A DNA stretch of 6,461 nt from Christensenella sp. UBA1750 (GCA_002315655.1 DCHO01000047.1:29746-36206), one strand, 5' to 3'; positions 1-5,828 are shown, numbered from the stretch's first letter. Numbers and translations: made by a program. The notes: a model not told the origin generated them from the letters alone.

Positions 1-94
1 CCAGCAATGTTTTTGCAACAATCAGGTTGGACTCGGGAATTTTCTCCCGTGTTATTTTCGCAATATGCTCTCGGTTTTGTGTATCGTTGTTCAT
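1..94 (-). CDS. N-terminal 31 codons of an unrecognised protein (runs off the left edge)
   Basis: An open frame starts with ATG at 94-92 and continues without a stop to the window edge. The protein begins MNNDTQNREH and goes on through IAKITREKIPESN to LIVAKTLL. An AAAGGA ribosome binding site lies at 106-111, 11 nt before the start, which is a little long. A nearer ATG at 97-99 is followed by one codon and then TGA, so it is not the start. The visible part is hydrophilic and mixed-charge, then becomes more hydrophobic, and shows no signal peptide. I do not recognise the family. The upstream gap and candidate promoter at 252-280 suggest that it starts its own transcript. Confidence that this is a real gene rests on the start context and the open frame alone. 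Confidence 0.5.
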   Translation of the reverse strand, partial: MNNDTQNREHIAKITREKIPESNLIVAKTLL

Positions 95-375
95 ATCATT
101 GTCGTTCCTTTGTCTTGACCGTAAAAAGACGGTTCATAAATGTAATGTACGCACCTGTTATCGGGGTAAATGAACTGCTTGGCATTTGGTTTACCGAAAC
201 CTTGTCATCTGACTGCCGGACAGCGCATCTCAAGCGAAAATGGTAAAGACAAGTTTATCAGATAATCAGGGAAAAATCAAATTGTTCTAACAAGCTTGGC
301 TAATCATCACTTTGGCTTCGTCTTACACAGACGTCCGCGTATTTGACGCTAACGGTCTGACGATCTATCAAAACA
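95..375. other. AT-rich intergenic region between the HU fragment terminator and the left-edge gene
   Basis: About 280 bases with no convincing gene. The line 121-180 is about 38% G+C, against about 65% for 1741-1800 in the operon. It contains a candidate minus-strand promoter (252-280), a palindromic CAAGCTTG at 291-298, and a short inverted repeat, ACCGT at 118-122 with ACGGT at 129-133 around a 6-nt loop. That inverted repeat sits 24-39 nt before the start codon at 94, in the leader of the left-edge gene, so it could be a small operator or leader hairpin. Plus-strand frames here are short and have no ribosome binding site, and I consider them non-coding. Confidence 0.5.
252..280 (-). promoter_or_regulatory. 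Candidate sigma70-type promoter for the left-edge gene
   Basis: Read on the minus strand, TTGATT (275-280) is separated by exactly 17 bp from TAAACT (252-257). Each box matches 4 of 6 consensus bases. Transcription would run leftward into the gene starting at 94, leaving a leader of about 150 nt. The spacing is ideal and the region is AT-rich, but the boxes are imperfect and a closer promoter cannot be excluded. Confidence 0.35.
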
Positions 376-413
376 CAGGCCGTCTGAAACAGAATGTCTG
401 TTCAACCGGCCTG
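376..413 (-). terminator. Hairpin terminator after the HU fragment, containing a Neisseria-type uptake 12-mer
   Basis: The outer arms CAGGCCG (376-382) and CGGCCTG (407-413) pair perfectly over 7 bp. After a 2x2 internal loop, TGAA (385-388) pairs with TTCA (401-404). After one bulged A, CAGA (390-393) pairs with TCTG (397-400) around the loop ATG. On the minus strand the stem is followed by TGTTTTGAT, a modest T-rich tail. It lies 13 nt past the stop of the HU fragment, so it fits an intrinsic terminator for leftward transcription. Positions 377-388 read AGGCCGTCTGAA on the plus strand, identical to a DNA uptake sequence dialect of Neisseriaceae. The opposite arm matches the same motif at 10 of 12 bases in inverted orientation. 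Confidence 0.65.
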
Positions 414-426
414 CGCTGTCATGTGG

Positions 427-663
427 CTATTTATTGAGTTTGTCCTTCAACACCTTTTCTGCACGGAAGGTCACTGTGTTCTGTGCGGAAATCTCTATGG
501 CTTCTCCGGTGGCAGGATTGCGGCCGGAACGTGCGACACGCTCCTTTGCCTGAAAGGTGCCAAACCCGTAAAGCTGAACGGATGTGGGCAGATTCAATCC
601 ATATTCGGTTTTCCGGAATGATAAGGTTCTGATTTGCAGTACCCCTTTGGCTGTTGCTTTCAT
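427..663 (-). pseudogene. HU-family DNA-binding protein, N-terminally truncated or replaced
   Basis: The 78-codon frame ends with a clear HU/IHF-type C-terminal half. GFGTF is at residues 33-37, followed by KERVARSGRNPATGE (residues 40-54), which satisfies the bacterial histone-like signature, and then a final helix ending KVLKDKLNK. In intact HU of about 90 residues, some 40 residues forming two helices (the dimer core) precede this strand. Here only about 30 residues precede it, and the first 26 or so (MKATAKGVLQ onwards) do not resemble HU. No other frame supplies the missing helices. There is no ribosome binding site before the ATG at 663, which lies 8 nt after the stop of the upstream gene, so any translation would depend on coupling. 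I infer a 5'-deleted remnant joined to unrelated sequence near 570-660. A novel short HU-like protein is the less likely alternative. Confidence 0.7.
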
Positions 664-671
664 GTCGTATG

Positions 672-2687
672 TTAAATACGGTAATCAAGATACGAAAGAG
701 CGGGAACAGCCAGCGTTTTGTCCTCCACGGTCACGGAAGCATCTTGATCCGTATAGTTGACAAAGAACTGCATCTTCTCCCCGTTTGCGGCTTCATAGGC
801 ACAGGCCAGAACGGAGGGCTCAAAAATGGATTTCTGCTTGCCGGTTAAGGCGATGGCTGTCTGTTCGCAGGTGTAAGATAGAGGTTTTACCATTCTGCCG
901 TCGGAGAGGAACTGCGGATACTTTCGCTGCGCTTCGTGCAGGCTCTTACAGAAGGCAAGGATGCGCTCCGTATCGGAATGGTGCGAGAAATCGCGCATTC
1001 CCCAGTGGAACATGATCTCTCCGTCGTCGTTAAGCACCAGTGTCAGCAGATCGCCCGCCGCAAAGGAATAGGCCAAACGGTAGCAGATGCCCTCGGTGTC
1101 ATAGGCGAAGGGCGCAGCCACCTGATTGCCCATGAAGTTGTGGAGATATTCATGGTACAGGAAGGAATGCAGCGGCACAGCGCGGCCATAGACATAGTTC
1201 AGCTCATAGCGGTTGTCCGACAGCGCAAGATTGCCCAAATACGGCTCTGCGGCGGCGGACTCACAGCCCAGCAGTCCATTGGGGCAGGCGTTCTTCCACG
1301 CGGCAGTTAAATCCTGCATGGTCTTTGTCATCCAGGGGCCGGGTGCGGCGGGATGACCGTGCTCCCTGCTGTAACAGAAATACATACTTCCGCCGTGGTT
1401 CTGATCCATTACCTGCATATAGTCCAGGGAAGCATCAAACAGCGGCGTCAGGGCTTCCAGCAAAATGGCCTTGCCCTTCTTGCTTGCGGGGCAGATGTCA
1501 TAGCCCGATCTCTGCCCGGTGCAGATGCGGCTGTGGGGCAGTGTTCCTTCGGGAGACAAGCACATGGCTTCTTCCAGATGTCCTTCATGGAAGCGCTTTT
1601 CGGTGTTGTATTCGGCAATCAGGTTGCTCTGCTCTGTCCAGCCGAGGCCGGAGCAATACACGCCCAGCAGATGCCCGTCTTTATGCAGCTTGTCCATGAA
1701 GGACAGCAGCATTTCCTCCCCACCGTAGGGCGGCCACACAAAGGGCGGCGCCCAGGGCGCTGTGCCCTCCCAGTGCATGAGCAGCACCATGATTTTGGTG
1801 TGCATCTTTTCGGCAAATTCATCCACCAGCGGCAGCACATTGTCGTAGGGGAAGAGCTTGTTCGGCTCCATTTTGTCCATGTCGTGAATGCCGCGGACGG
1901 GATAGGTCAGCACGATGGGCATTTCCCGATACCACGCGGGCAGATCGGGGTTTTCCATAATGCGTTTCAGCCCTTCCGGCAGATGGGTTTCAAACCAGTC
2001 CTTATAAATGGCGGTACCGTCCATCCAATTCCCCTGGTAGAACTGCCAGACAACCGGCGGCGTTTCGGTGATGCCGCCCACAAAGATGCGGATGCGGAAA
2101 AGGGTTCCCTCCGCATCGCAGGCAAAGTCCAGCCCTTTGGGGCCGCGGGAAGCATCCTCCACGCCCATATACAGCCCGTTTTCGCCAAAGCCGTAAGCCA
2201 TGAACTGACTGCACAGCATATACGGGAACATGGCATAGCTGCCCTTGGAGGGGTATTCGGGGTCATCCATGGAGGTCTTCAAATCCCCGTTGGTCACCAA
2301 CCCGCCCTCGTTGTACGGCCAAAGCACGCTGCCGTCGCCGCCGTTTTCGAGAAGCTGCCCCTGTATCTTCACGCCGGGGAAGTCGATGTATTCGGGAATC
2401 AGCTCGGAAGGCGCAGAAAAAGACGCTTTCCAGATGAGCTTCTCCCCCTGTGCAATCGCCGTGACACGCACGGTCACGCCGTTTTCAAACCGATATTCCG
2501 CGCCGTCTCCCACGCGCTTGCACGCTGTCTCCTCTGCGCTTAACAGAACCGCCTTCCCATGCGCATCCCGAAGCCGCATGGAAAAGAGCGGCTGTCCCTC
2601 CCCGAGCAATTCCCTGTCCTTGTATTTCAGGGAAGAAATACTTCCTTTTTCCCAATTCACGCAAACCGTTCCGTTACCGAAATTCAT
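672..2687 (-). CDS. DUF6259-type glycoside-hydrolase-like protein, cytoplasmic
   Basis: A 671-residue protein when started at ATG 2687, which has AGGAAGGGG at 2695-2703, 7 nt upstream. A longer frame from 2771 adds 28 residues but has no ribosome binding site. The order suggests an N-terminal beta-sandwich (about 1-245), a TIM-barrel-like region (about 255-560) opening with PIVLTYPVRG, and a short C-terminal beta domain (about 605-671). Conserved-looking signatures are QVMDQNHGGS (425-434), CYSREHGHP (438-446) and LGCESAAAEPY (473-483). D428 and E477 are candidate catalytic acids by position and context. This arrangement is what I know from DUF6259 proteins, a glycosidase-like family with undefined substrates. 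There is no signal peptide or membrane segment, so it should act in the cytoplasm on an imported glycoside. It is the third main gene of the operon, after the oxidoreductase at 2842-3834. The family call is from memory of motifs; enzyme specificity is unknown. Confidence 0.78.
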   Translation of the reverse strand: MNFGNGTVCVNWEKGSISSLKYKDRELLGEGQPLFSMRLRDAHGKAVLLSAEETACKRVGDGAEYRFENGVTVRVTAIAQGEKLIWKASFSAPSELIPEYIDFPGVKIQGQLLENGGDGSVLWPYNEGGLVTNGDLKTSMDDPEYPSKGSYAMFPYMLCSQFMAYGFGENGLYMGVEDASRGPKGLDFACDAEGTLFRIRIFVGGITETPPVVWQFYQGNWMDGTAIYKDWFETHLPEGLKRIMENPDLPAWYREMPIVLTYPVRGIHDMDKMEPNKLFPYDNVLPLVDEFAEKMHTKIMVLLMHWEGTAPWAPPFVWPPYGGEEMLLSFMDKLHKDGHLLGVYCSGLGWTEQSNLIAEYNTEKRFHEGHLEEAMCLSPEGTLPHSRICTGQRSGYDICPASKKGKAILLEALTPLFDASLDYMQVMDQNHGGSMYFCYSREHGHPAAPGPWMTKTMQDLTAAWKNACPNGLLGCESAAAEPYLGNLALSDNRYELNYVYGRAVPLHSFLYHEYLHNFMGNQVAAPFAYDTEGICYRLAYSFAAGDLLTLVLNDDGEIMFHWGMRDFSHHSDTERILAFCKSLHEAQRKYPQFLSDGRMVKPLSYTCEQTAIALTGKQKSIFEPSVLACAYEAANGEKMQFFVNYTDQDASVTVEDKTLAVPALSYLDYRI

Positions 2688-2694
2688 TTTCTTT

Positions 2695-2703
2695 CCCCTT
2701 CCT
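2695..2703 (-). promoter_or_regulatory. Ribosome binding site that sets the DUF6259 start
   Basis: AGGAAGGGG on the minus strand, 7 nt before ATG 2687. The only longer alternative, ATG 2771, is preceded by CCGGACTTTA with no purine-rich site, so the shorter protein is preferred. Confidence 0.65.
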
Positions 2704-2712
2704 AAACTAAAC

Positions 2713-2817
2713 TCATTCCACTGCTGCATCAAAAAATCCGAGTTCAACATAGAGCTCAAAGTAGTCATCATTAAAGTCCGGTGCAGGCATCCATGCCGGG
2801 ATTTGTGCCAATTGCAT
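2713..2817 (-). CDS. Tiny acidic ORF (34 residues) between the oxidoreductase and DUF6259 genes
   Basis: An ATG at 2817 opens a 34-residue frame ending TGA at 2713. The peptide begins MQLAQIPAWM, continues PAPDFNDDYF and ends in ELGFFDAAVE. It has seven Asp/Glu and no Lys or Arg, and is rich in aromatics. Purine-rich AGGAGAAGG (2828-2836) ends 10 nt before the ATG, a workable but long spacing. The frame is the same as that of the upstream oxidoreductase, separated by its TAA and eight codons. It might be a real small protein, a coupling leader for the next gene, or a decayed C-terminal extension or other gene scrap. I do not recognise it, and the evidence is only an open frame plus a ribosome binding site. 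Confidence 0.3.
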   Translation of the reverse strand: MQLAQIPAWMPAPDFNDDYFELYVELGFFDAAVE

Positions 2818-2841
2818 TAACCAAGCACCTTCTCCTATGTG

Positions 2842-3834
2842 TTATACCTTTTCTCCGCAATAGAACGTCTGCCGTGCTGCGATGCAGTCCGACAAATTCA
2901 TGGCCTCCAGGCCGGATGCCACATCATCCCTGGGGCGAACGCCGGCGCGAATGTCATTCAGAAAGCGGAAGAGCTGGCAGGTAAAGCCGTTGCTGTCGGG
3001 CATGGTGTCCCCGTCGGAGATTTCCAGCCCGGTCTTGCTGTACAGCAGACTGTCCTTCTCGTACACTTCGATGAATCCGGCATTTCCCCGCGCACCCCAG
3101 ATGGGCAGATCGACAAAGATCGTCTCATTGTCCAGCGCCACGCAGAGCTGCTCACACACAAGTCCCGCCGTGGGGCAGAAGGACATGGAAGCCGTAGTTC
3201 CGCCTGCGTATTGCGCCAATGCCTGAATGTTCATTACGCCCTGTCCGAAATGCTCCGTGCTCTGGTAGGCAAAATCCACCCGGGTCGCTTTTCCGCCCGC
3301 GAGGAAGCCCACCAAGTCCAGCCCGTGCACGGCGGTGGTGTTGAAGTGATCCTCTTTTCTCTGAACCCGATGCATCCGATAGTCGATGTGCCGGACGGGT
3401 CTCTCCCCGATGCGCTCCATGAGGGCGCGAATCAGTGGGATGTGCCGCCGGTTGAAGGCCACCTGATTGGGCGTGCTGGACTGCTCGGCAGCCTGCAAAA
3501 TGAGCTTCGCTTCCTGCGCATTGTTGCCCAGCGGCTTTTCGATGAGCGCCGGAATGCCCATGGACAGCACCTTCTGTGCGATACTTGCGGTTACGGTATA
3601 GGGCGTGACGAGCAGCACCGCGTCGGGGTGCTCACTTTCGAGCATTTTCTCATAATCCGTGGAAAACCCTGCAAACCCGGCCTCTTTTGCAAAAGCCTCT
3701 GCCGCCTGTGCATTCACGTCGCAGCAGCAGGCAAGCTCGGTGTCCGGGAATTGCTCTGTATATTTTCGCAGCGGGGTCACATAGGAGTTATGCGCCTGTG
3801 CGCCGCAGCCGATCAGGCAAACCTTAAATGCCAT
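2842..3834 (-). CDS. Gfo/Idh/MocA-family NAD(P)-dependent oxidoreductase
   Basis: A 330-residue protein, normal size for the family. The N-terminal Rossmann fold shows KVCLIGCGAQAH, with the dinucleotide loop GCGAQA at 9-14, CDV at 38-40, and VTPY at 76-79. The typical EKP motif is at 99-101, where the lysine is part of the catalytic and cofactor site. The C-terminal beta-sheet domain carries AVHGLDLVGFLAGG (168-181), corresponding to the family's His-x-x-Asp active-site segment (H170, D173). Such enzymes oxidise or reduce a sugar, inositol or sugar-derivative hydroxyl with NAD(P). Some act on intact glycosides to make 3-keto intermediates that then eliminate. The start at 3834 is preferred because AAGGGGAG lies 6 nt upstream; the open frame reaching 4044 only overlaps the preceding gene. 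It starts 17 nt after the stop of that gene, clear operon spacing. The substrate is not deducible. Confidence 0.9.
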   Translation of the reverse strand: MAFKVCLIGCGAQAHNSYVTPLRKYTEQFPDTELACCCDVNAQAAEAFAKEAGFAGFSTDYEKMLESEHPDAVLLVTPYTVTASIAQKVLSMGIPALIEKPLGNNAQEAKLILQAAEQSSTPNQVAFNRRHIPLIRALMERIGERPVRHIDYRMHRVQRKEDHFNTTAVHGLDLVGFLAGGKATRVDFAYQSTEHFGQGVMNIQALAQYAGGTTASMSFCPTAGLVCEQLCVALDNETIFVDLPIWGARGNAGFIEVYEKDSLLYSKTGLEISDGDTMPDSNGFTCQLFRFLNDIRAGVRPRDDVASGLEAMNLSDCIAARQTFYCGEKV

Positions 3835-3840
3835 CCTTTT

Positions 3841-3848
3841 CTCCCCTT
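3841..3848 (-). promoter_or_regulatory. Ribosome binding site that sets the Gfo/Idh/MocA start
   Basis: AAGGGGAG on the minus strand, 6 nt before ATG 3834, inside the 17-nt gap after the upstream stop. It decides for the 330-residue protein beginning MAFKVCLIGCG over the 400-codon frame from 4044, whose extra 70 residues are a shadow of the upstream gene. Confidence 0.75.
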
Positions 3849-3851
3849 CCG

Positions 3852-4682
3852 TCAGGCTCTGAAATTCAGCACCCGGCGCACGATCTGAGCGTTCTCCGTG
3901 ACCTGATCCTTGTCCTTGGGATACATCCCCACAATGACCGAATCGCAGGGCTTGATGGAGGCAAAGGCCTCGCCAAAGGCCGCTTCCACATCCGCGGAGG
4001 TGGCGCAATGTCTGCCCGCACCCAATATCTTGAAGGCCAGACAAGGCTTGTCCGTGGAGCGGATGAAGGCGTACATCAGCGGTCTGTCCTCATCGTCAAA
4101 CGGTTCGCCCTCGTTGAGCTTGCCCGTGATGGACGAGCTCACCCGGTCGATTTTGCTCAAATTGTGGACGCAGCACATATAAAAGTCCACATCCCAATGG
4201 TGGCTCTCGGCGTACTCGAACACCTCAGGCATATGAGAGCCCAGCCCCACCGCCATGCCGCTCTCCCGGATGACGCGCAGACGGCGTTCGATCTCGCCGT
4301 ACTCTTTCCGCTTGAACAGATCGTCCGTCACCGTGCCGTGGTGATACAGCGCAAACGCGCCGTTCTTTTTAATCAGGTTCACGTTCTGCTCAAAGGGCGT
4401 CATTTCGGGCGCGGTCTGCCCGACCCAGTTGAGCTGTGCGCCCTCCAGCCGCATTTCCCGCAGGATGCGCATGATGTGCTTGTCCCCGCGCAACTGGCAG
4501 GTGTTGATACCGTTGTTTAAGCACTGATAGAGCGTTTCCTTGATCTTTGCGGTGGTGAAGAAATCCTCCATCTCACTGTCCATCTGGGCGTTCTGGTGCG
4601 AATTCCCGCTGAAGGGATTCCCGCCGATGATGAGTCTGGAAACCGATCTGCCGCAAAAGTCCACCTGTGGAAGCATTGCCAT
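3852..4682 (-). CDS. Aldo/keto-reductase-like TIM-barrel protein with a non-canonical active site
   Basis: A 276-residue protein starting at ATG 4682, with AGGAG (4689-4693) 6 nt upstream. The first strand and loop, RLIIGGNPFSG (16-26), and the C-terminal VIVGMYPKDKDQVTEN (249-264) resemble the start of the barrel and the cofactor phosphate-binding end of aldo/keto reductases. FKILGAGR (217-224) also fits a late barrel strand. The usual Asp-Tyr-Lys-His tetrad is not evident. Where NxxDTAxxYG is expected there is NTCQLRGD (60-67), where the TK strand is expected there is NWVGQT (85-90), and only the His strand survives as ALYHHG (111-116). GLGSHMPEVF (146-155) and DVDFYMCCVHN (164-174) are further distinctive segments. 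It may therefore be a lyase, isomerase or specialised reductase. It is the first gene of the operon, so probably works on the same substrate as the Gfo/Idh/MocA enzyme. There is no signal peptide. Confidence 0.75.
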   Translation of the reverse strand: MAMLPQVDFCGRSVSRLIIGGNPFSGNSHQNAQMDSEMEDFFTTAKIKETLYQCLNNGINTCQLRGDKHIMRILREMRLEGAQLNWVGQTAPEMTPFEQNVNLIKKNGAFALYHHGTVTDDLFKRKEYGEIERRLRVIRESGMAVGLGSHMPEVFEYAESHHWDVDFYMCCVHNLSKIDRVSSSITGKLNEGEPFDDEDRPLMYAFIRSTDKPCLAFKILGAGRHCATSADVEAAFGEAFASIKPCDSVIVGMYPKDKDQVTENAQIVRRVLNFRA

Positions 4683-4777
4683 GTTGTTCTCCTTTCCGTC
4701 CGTAAAAAAGTCTGTGTTTCAAAGCATTTCTAAATCCTATGAATTTCGGCACATAAGCCCCAATTGCACGGAGTATT

Positions 4778-4827
4778 AGCACCAGGCTGTCGGATTTATA
4801 GCACCACCTTCATGGGGCAGAGCACCA
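4778..4827. repeat. Three in-phase direct repeats AGCACCA upstream of the operon
   Basis: AGCACCA occurs at 4778-4784, 4800-4806 and 4821-4827, with start-to-start distances of 22 and 21 bp, about two turns of the helix each. On the minus strand they read TGGTGCT. They lie about 95-145 bp upstream of the first operon start (4682) in the only sizeable gap before it. Direct repeats on one DNA face are typical binding sites for AraC/XylS-type activators. No regulator gene is in the window, so the binder is unknown. Confidence 0.6.
4795..4803 (-). promoter_or_regulatory. Candidate extended -10 promoter of the operon
   Basis: On the minus strand TGCTATAAA gives an extended TGn motif (4801-4803) followed by TATAAA (4795-4800), 5 of 6 to consensus. 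No good -35 box is present 17 bp upstream, which suits an activator-dependent or extended -10 promoter. It overlaps the middle AGCACCA repeat. The first repeat is similarly followed by TAATAC (4773-4778), so the exact -10 is ambiguous. Confidence 0.35.
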
Positions 4828-4865
4828 ACCCTTATACACACTATTCATGCAGACACCGATATGAG

Positions 4866-4946
4866 AACCGATACACCTTGATCCTTTATTTGAGGCAAAA
4901 ATCCTTTATGATAGCAAGTGACTTTTCTCTTTCCGGCGTATCGGTT
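4866..4946. repeat. 9-bp inverted repeat around the esterase stop codon, plus an extra copy
   Basis: AACCGATAC (4866-4874) is perfectly complementary to GTATCGGTT (4938-4946), with a 63-nt loop that contains the stop codon at 4886-4888. A further direct copy of ACCGATA lies at 4855-4861, 12 bp from the one at 4867-4873. It could fold at the 3' end of the esterase message, but there is no T-tract, so it is not a classical terminator. The right arm lies in coding sequence, and chance is possible. Confidence 0.3.
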
Positions 4947-5788
4947 ATCGAGAATACATGCCACAGTCCCTGGCCTACAACAAGCGTTACATCACACCCC
5001 GCTTTCTGCAGCATATTATAGAGAATCAGATCATCGGGATAAAGAATATCATCGGTAGAGACGAACAGGAGCGTGGGCGGAAAACCGCTCAATTCGCCGC
5101 TGATGGGAGTGAGAGCCGAATCCTTGAGGTCTGTGCCCTTTGCCCACATCTTCACCATATCAATGACGCCATAAAGCGCCAGCATCGGGTCTCTGGCCTC
5201 CACCTCTTTTGCTTCGGGATTATCAAAGGCCAGATTCGCGGCCGGGCTGAGTGGCACTATTTTTTCGGGCAGTTTCTTCCCTGCCACGATGAGTCTCTGC
5301 ACAAGCCCCAAAGTCAACGTGCCGCCCGCCGAATCTCCCATGACATATATGGGCTTTCCCTGCTTGAGAAGCTCATCATAGAAGTCTATGATCATTTGAT
5401 ATGTTTCTTTGTAGGAGTATTTCGGAGCCAGCGGATAGATGGGCATATAGACCTTGGCATTCAGACACGCACAGAGATCGTCGCAGAACTCCACATGAGC
5501 CTGCAGGATGTCAAACACCCATGCCCCGCCGTGGATGTAGTAAATGATCTTATCATAGTCTCCATTTGAGATGGAATACACATCAAAGTCATCGCAGGTG
5601 CATTCCTTCTCAAGCTTGTTTCTCACATTCGCCTCAGGAAACGGTTGAGGCTCGGAATTGAGAATCATCTGTCTGGTGGACTCATAGTTCTCCTCCATCA
5701 GTACGGACTTGTTAGGCAAAAGGCGCATACGTTCGCGCTCTTCAACTGCCTCCTTGGAAATGTTGATGTAAATGATTTTCTTATCCAT
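4886..5788 (-). CDS. Alpha/beta hydrolase, HSL-type (fold-3) esterase
   Basis: A 300-residue protein, normal length for hormone-sensitive-lipase-like carboxylesterases. YYIHGGAW (83-90) is the oxyanion-hole HGG motif, GDSAGG (151-156) carries the nucleophile Ser153, STDDILYPDD (244-253) supplies the acid, most likely Asp247, and GLWHVF (274-279) gives His277. All catalytic parts are intact. The family hydrolyses short acyl or acetyl esters. The N-terminus is hydrophilic without a signal peptide, so it is cytoplasmic. The frame is open to 5908, but ATG 5788 has GGAGG (5795-5799) 6 nt upstream, while the extra 40 residues look non-coding. It is a separate unit, with 203 bp between its stop and the next operon. 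A role in removing acetyl groups from the same glycosides handled by the operon is possible but unproven. Confidence 0.9.
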   Translation of the reverse strand: MDKKIIYINISKEAVEERERMRLLPNKSVLMEENYESTRQMILNSEPQPFPEANVRNKLEKECTCDDFDVYSISNGDYDKIIYYIHGGAWVFDILQAHVEFCDDLCACLNAKVYMPIYPLAPKYSYKETYQMIIDFYDELLKQGKPIYVMGDSAGGTLTLGLVQRLIVAGKKLPEKIVPLSPAANLAFDNPEAKEVEARDPMLALYGVIDMVKMWAKGTDLKDSALTPISGELSGFPPTLLFVSTDDILYPDDLILYNMLQKAGCDVTLVVGQGLWHVFSITDTPEREKSLAIIKDFCLK

Positions 5789-5794
5789 AGTAAA

Positions 5795-5799
5795 CCTCC
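5795..5799 (-). promoter_or_regulatory. Ribosome binding site that sets the esterase start
   Basis: GGAGG on the minus strand, 6 nt before ATG 5788. It supports the 300-residue protein beginning MDKKIIYINI rather than the 340-codon frame from 5908, which has no comparable site. Confidence 0.8.
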
Positions 5800-5828
5800 A
5801 TTTCTCCTTTTCAAATGAAACTGATGTT

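Noticed and set aside
7..246. Plus-strand 79-codon frame at the left end
   Set aside because: No ribosome binding site and no domain; the minus strand holds a better-supported gene start at 94 and a promoter in the same region.
1353..2543. Long plus-strand open frame (396 codons) antisense to the DUF6259 gene
   Set aside because: It is a GC-rich shadow of the real gene. It has no recognisable domain or good ribosome binding site, while the opposite strand encodes a coherent family protein.
2839..3888. Plus-strand open frame of 349 codons antisense to the oxidoreductase gene
   Set aside because: The minus strand clearly encodes a Rossmann-fold oxidoreductase. The antisense product has no motif and no suitable start context.
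3828..4520. Plus-strand open frame of 230 codons antisense to the AKR-like gene
   Set aside because: Shadow of a high-G+C coding strand, with low-complexity composition and no family resemblance.
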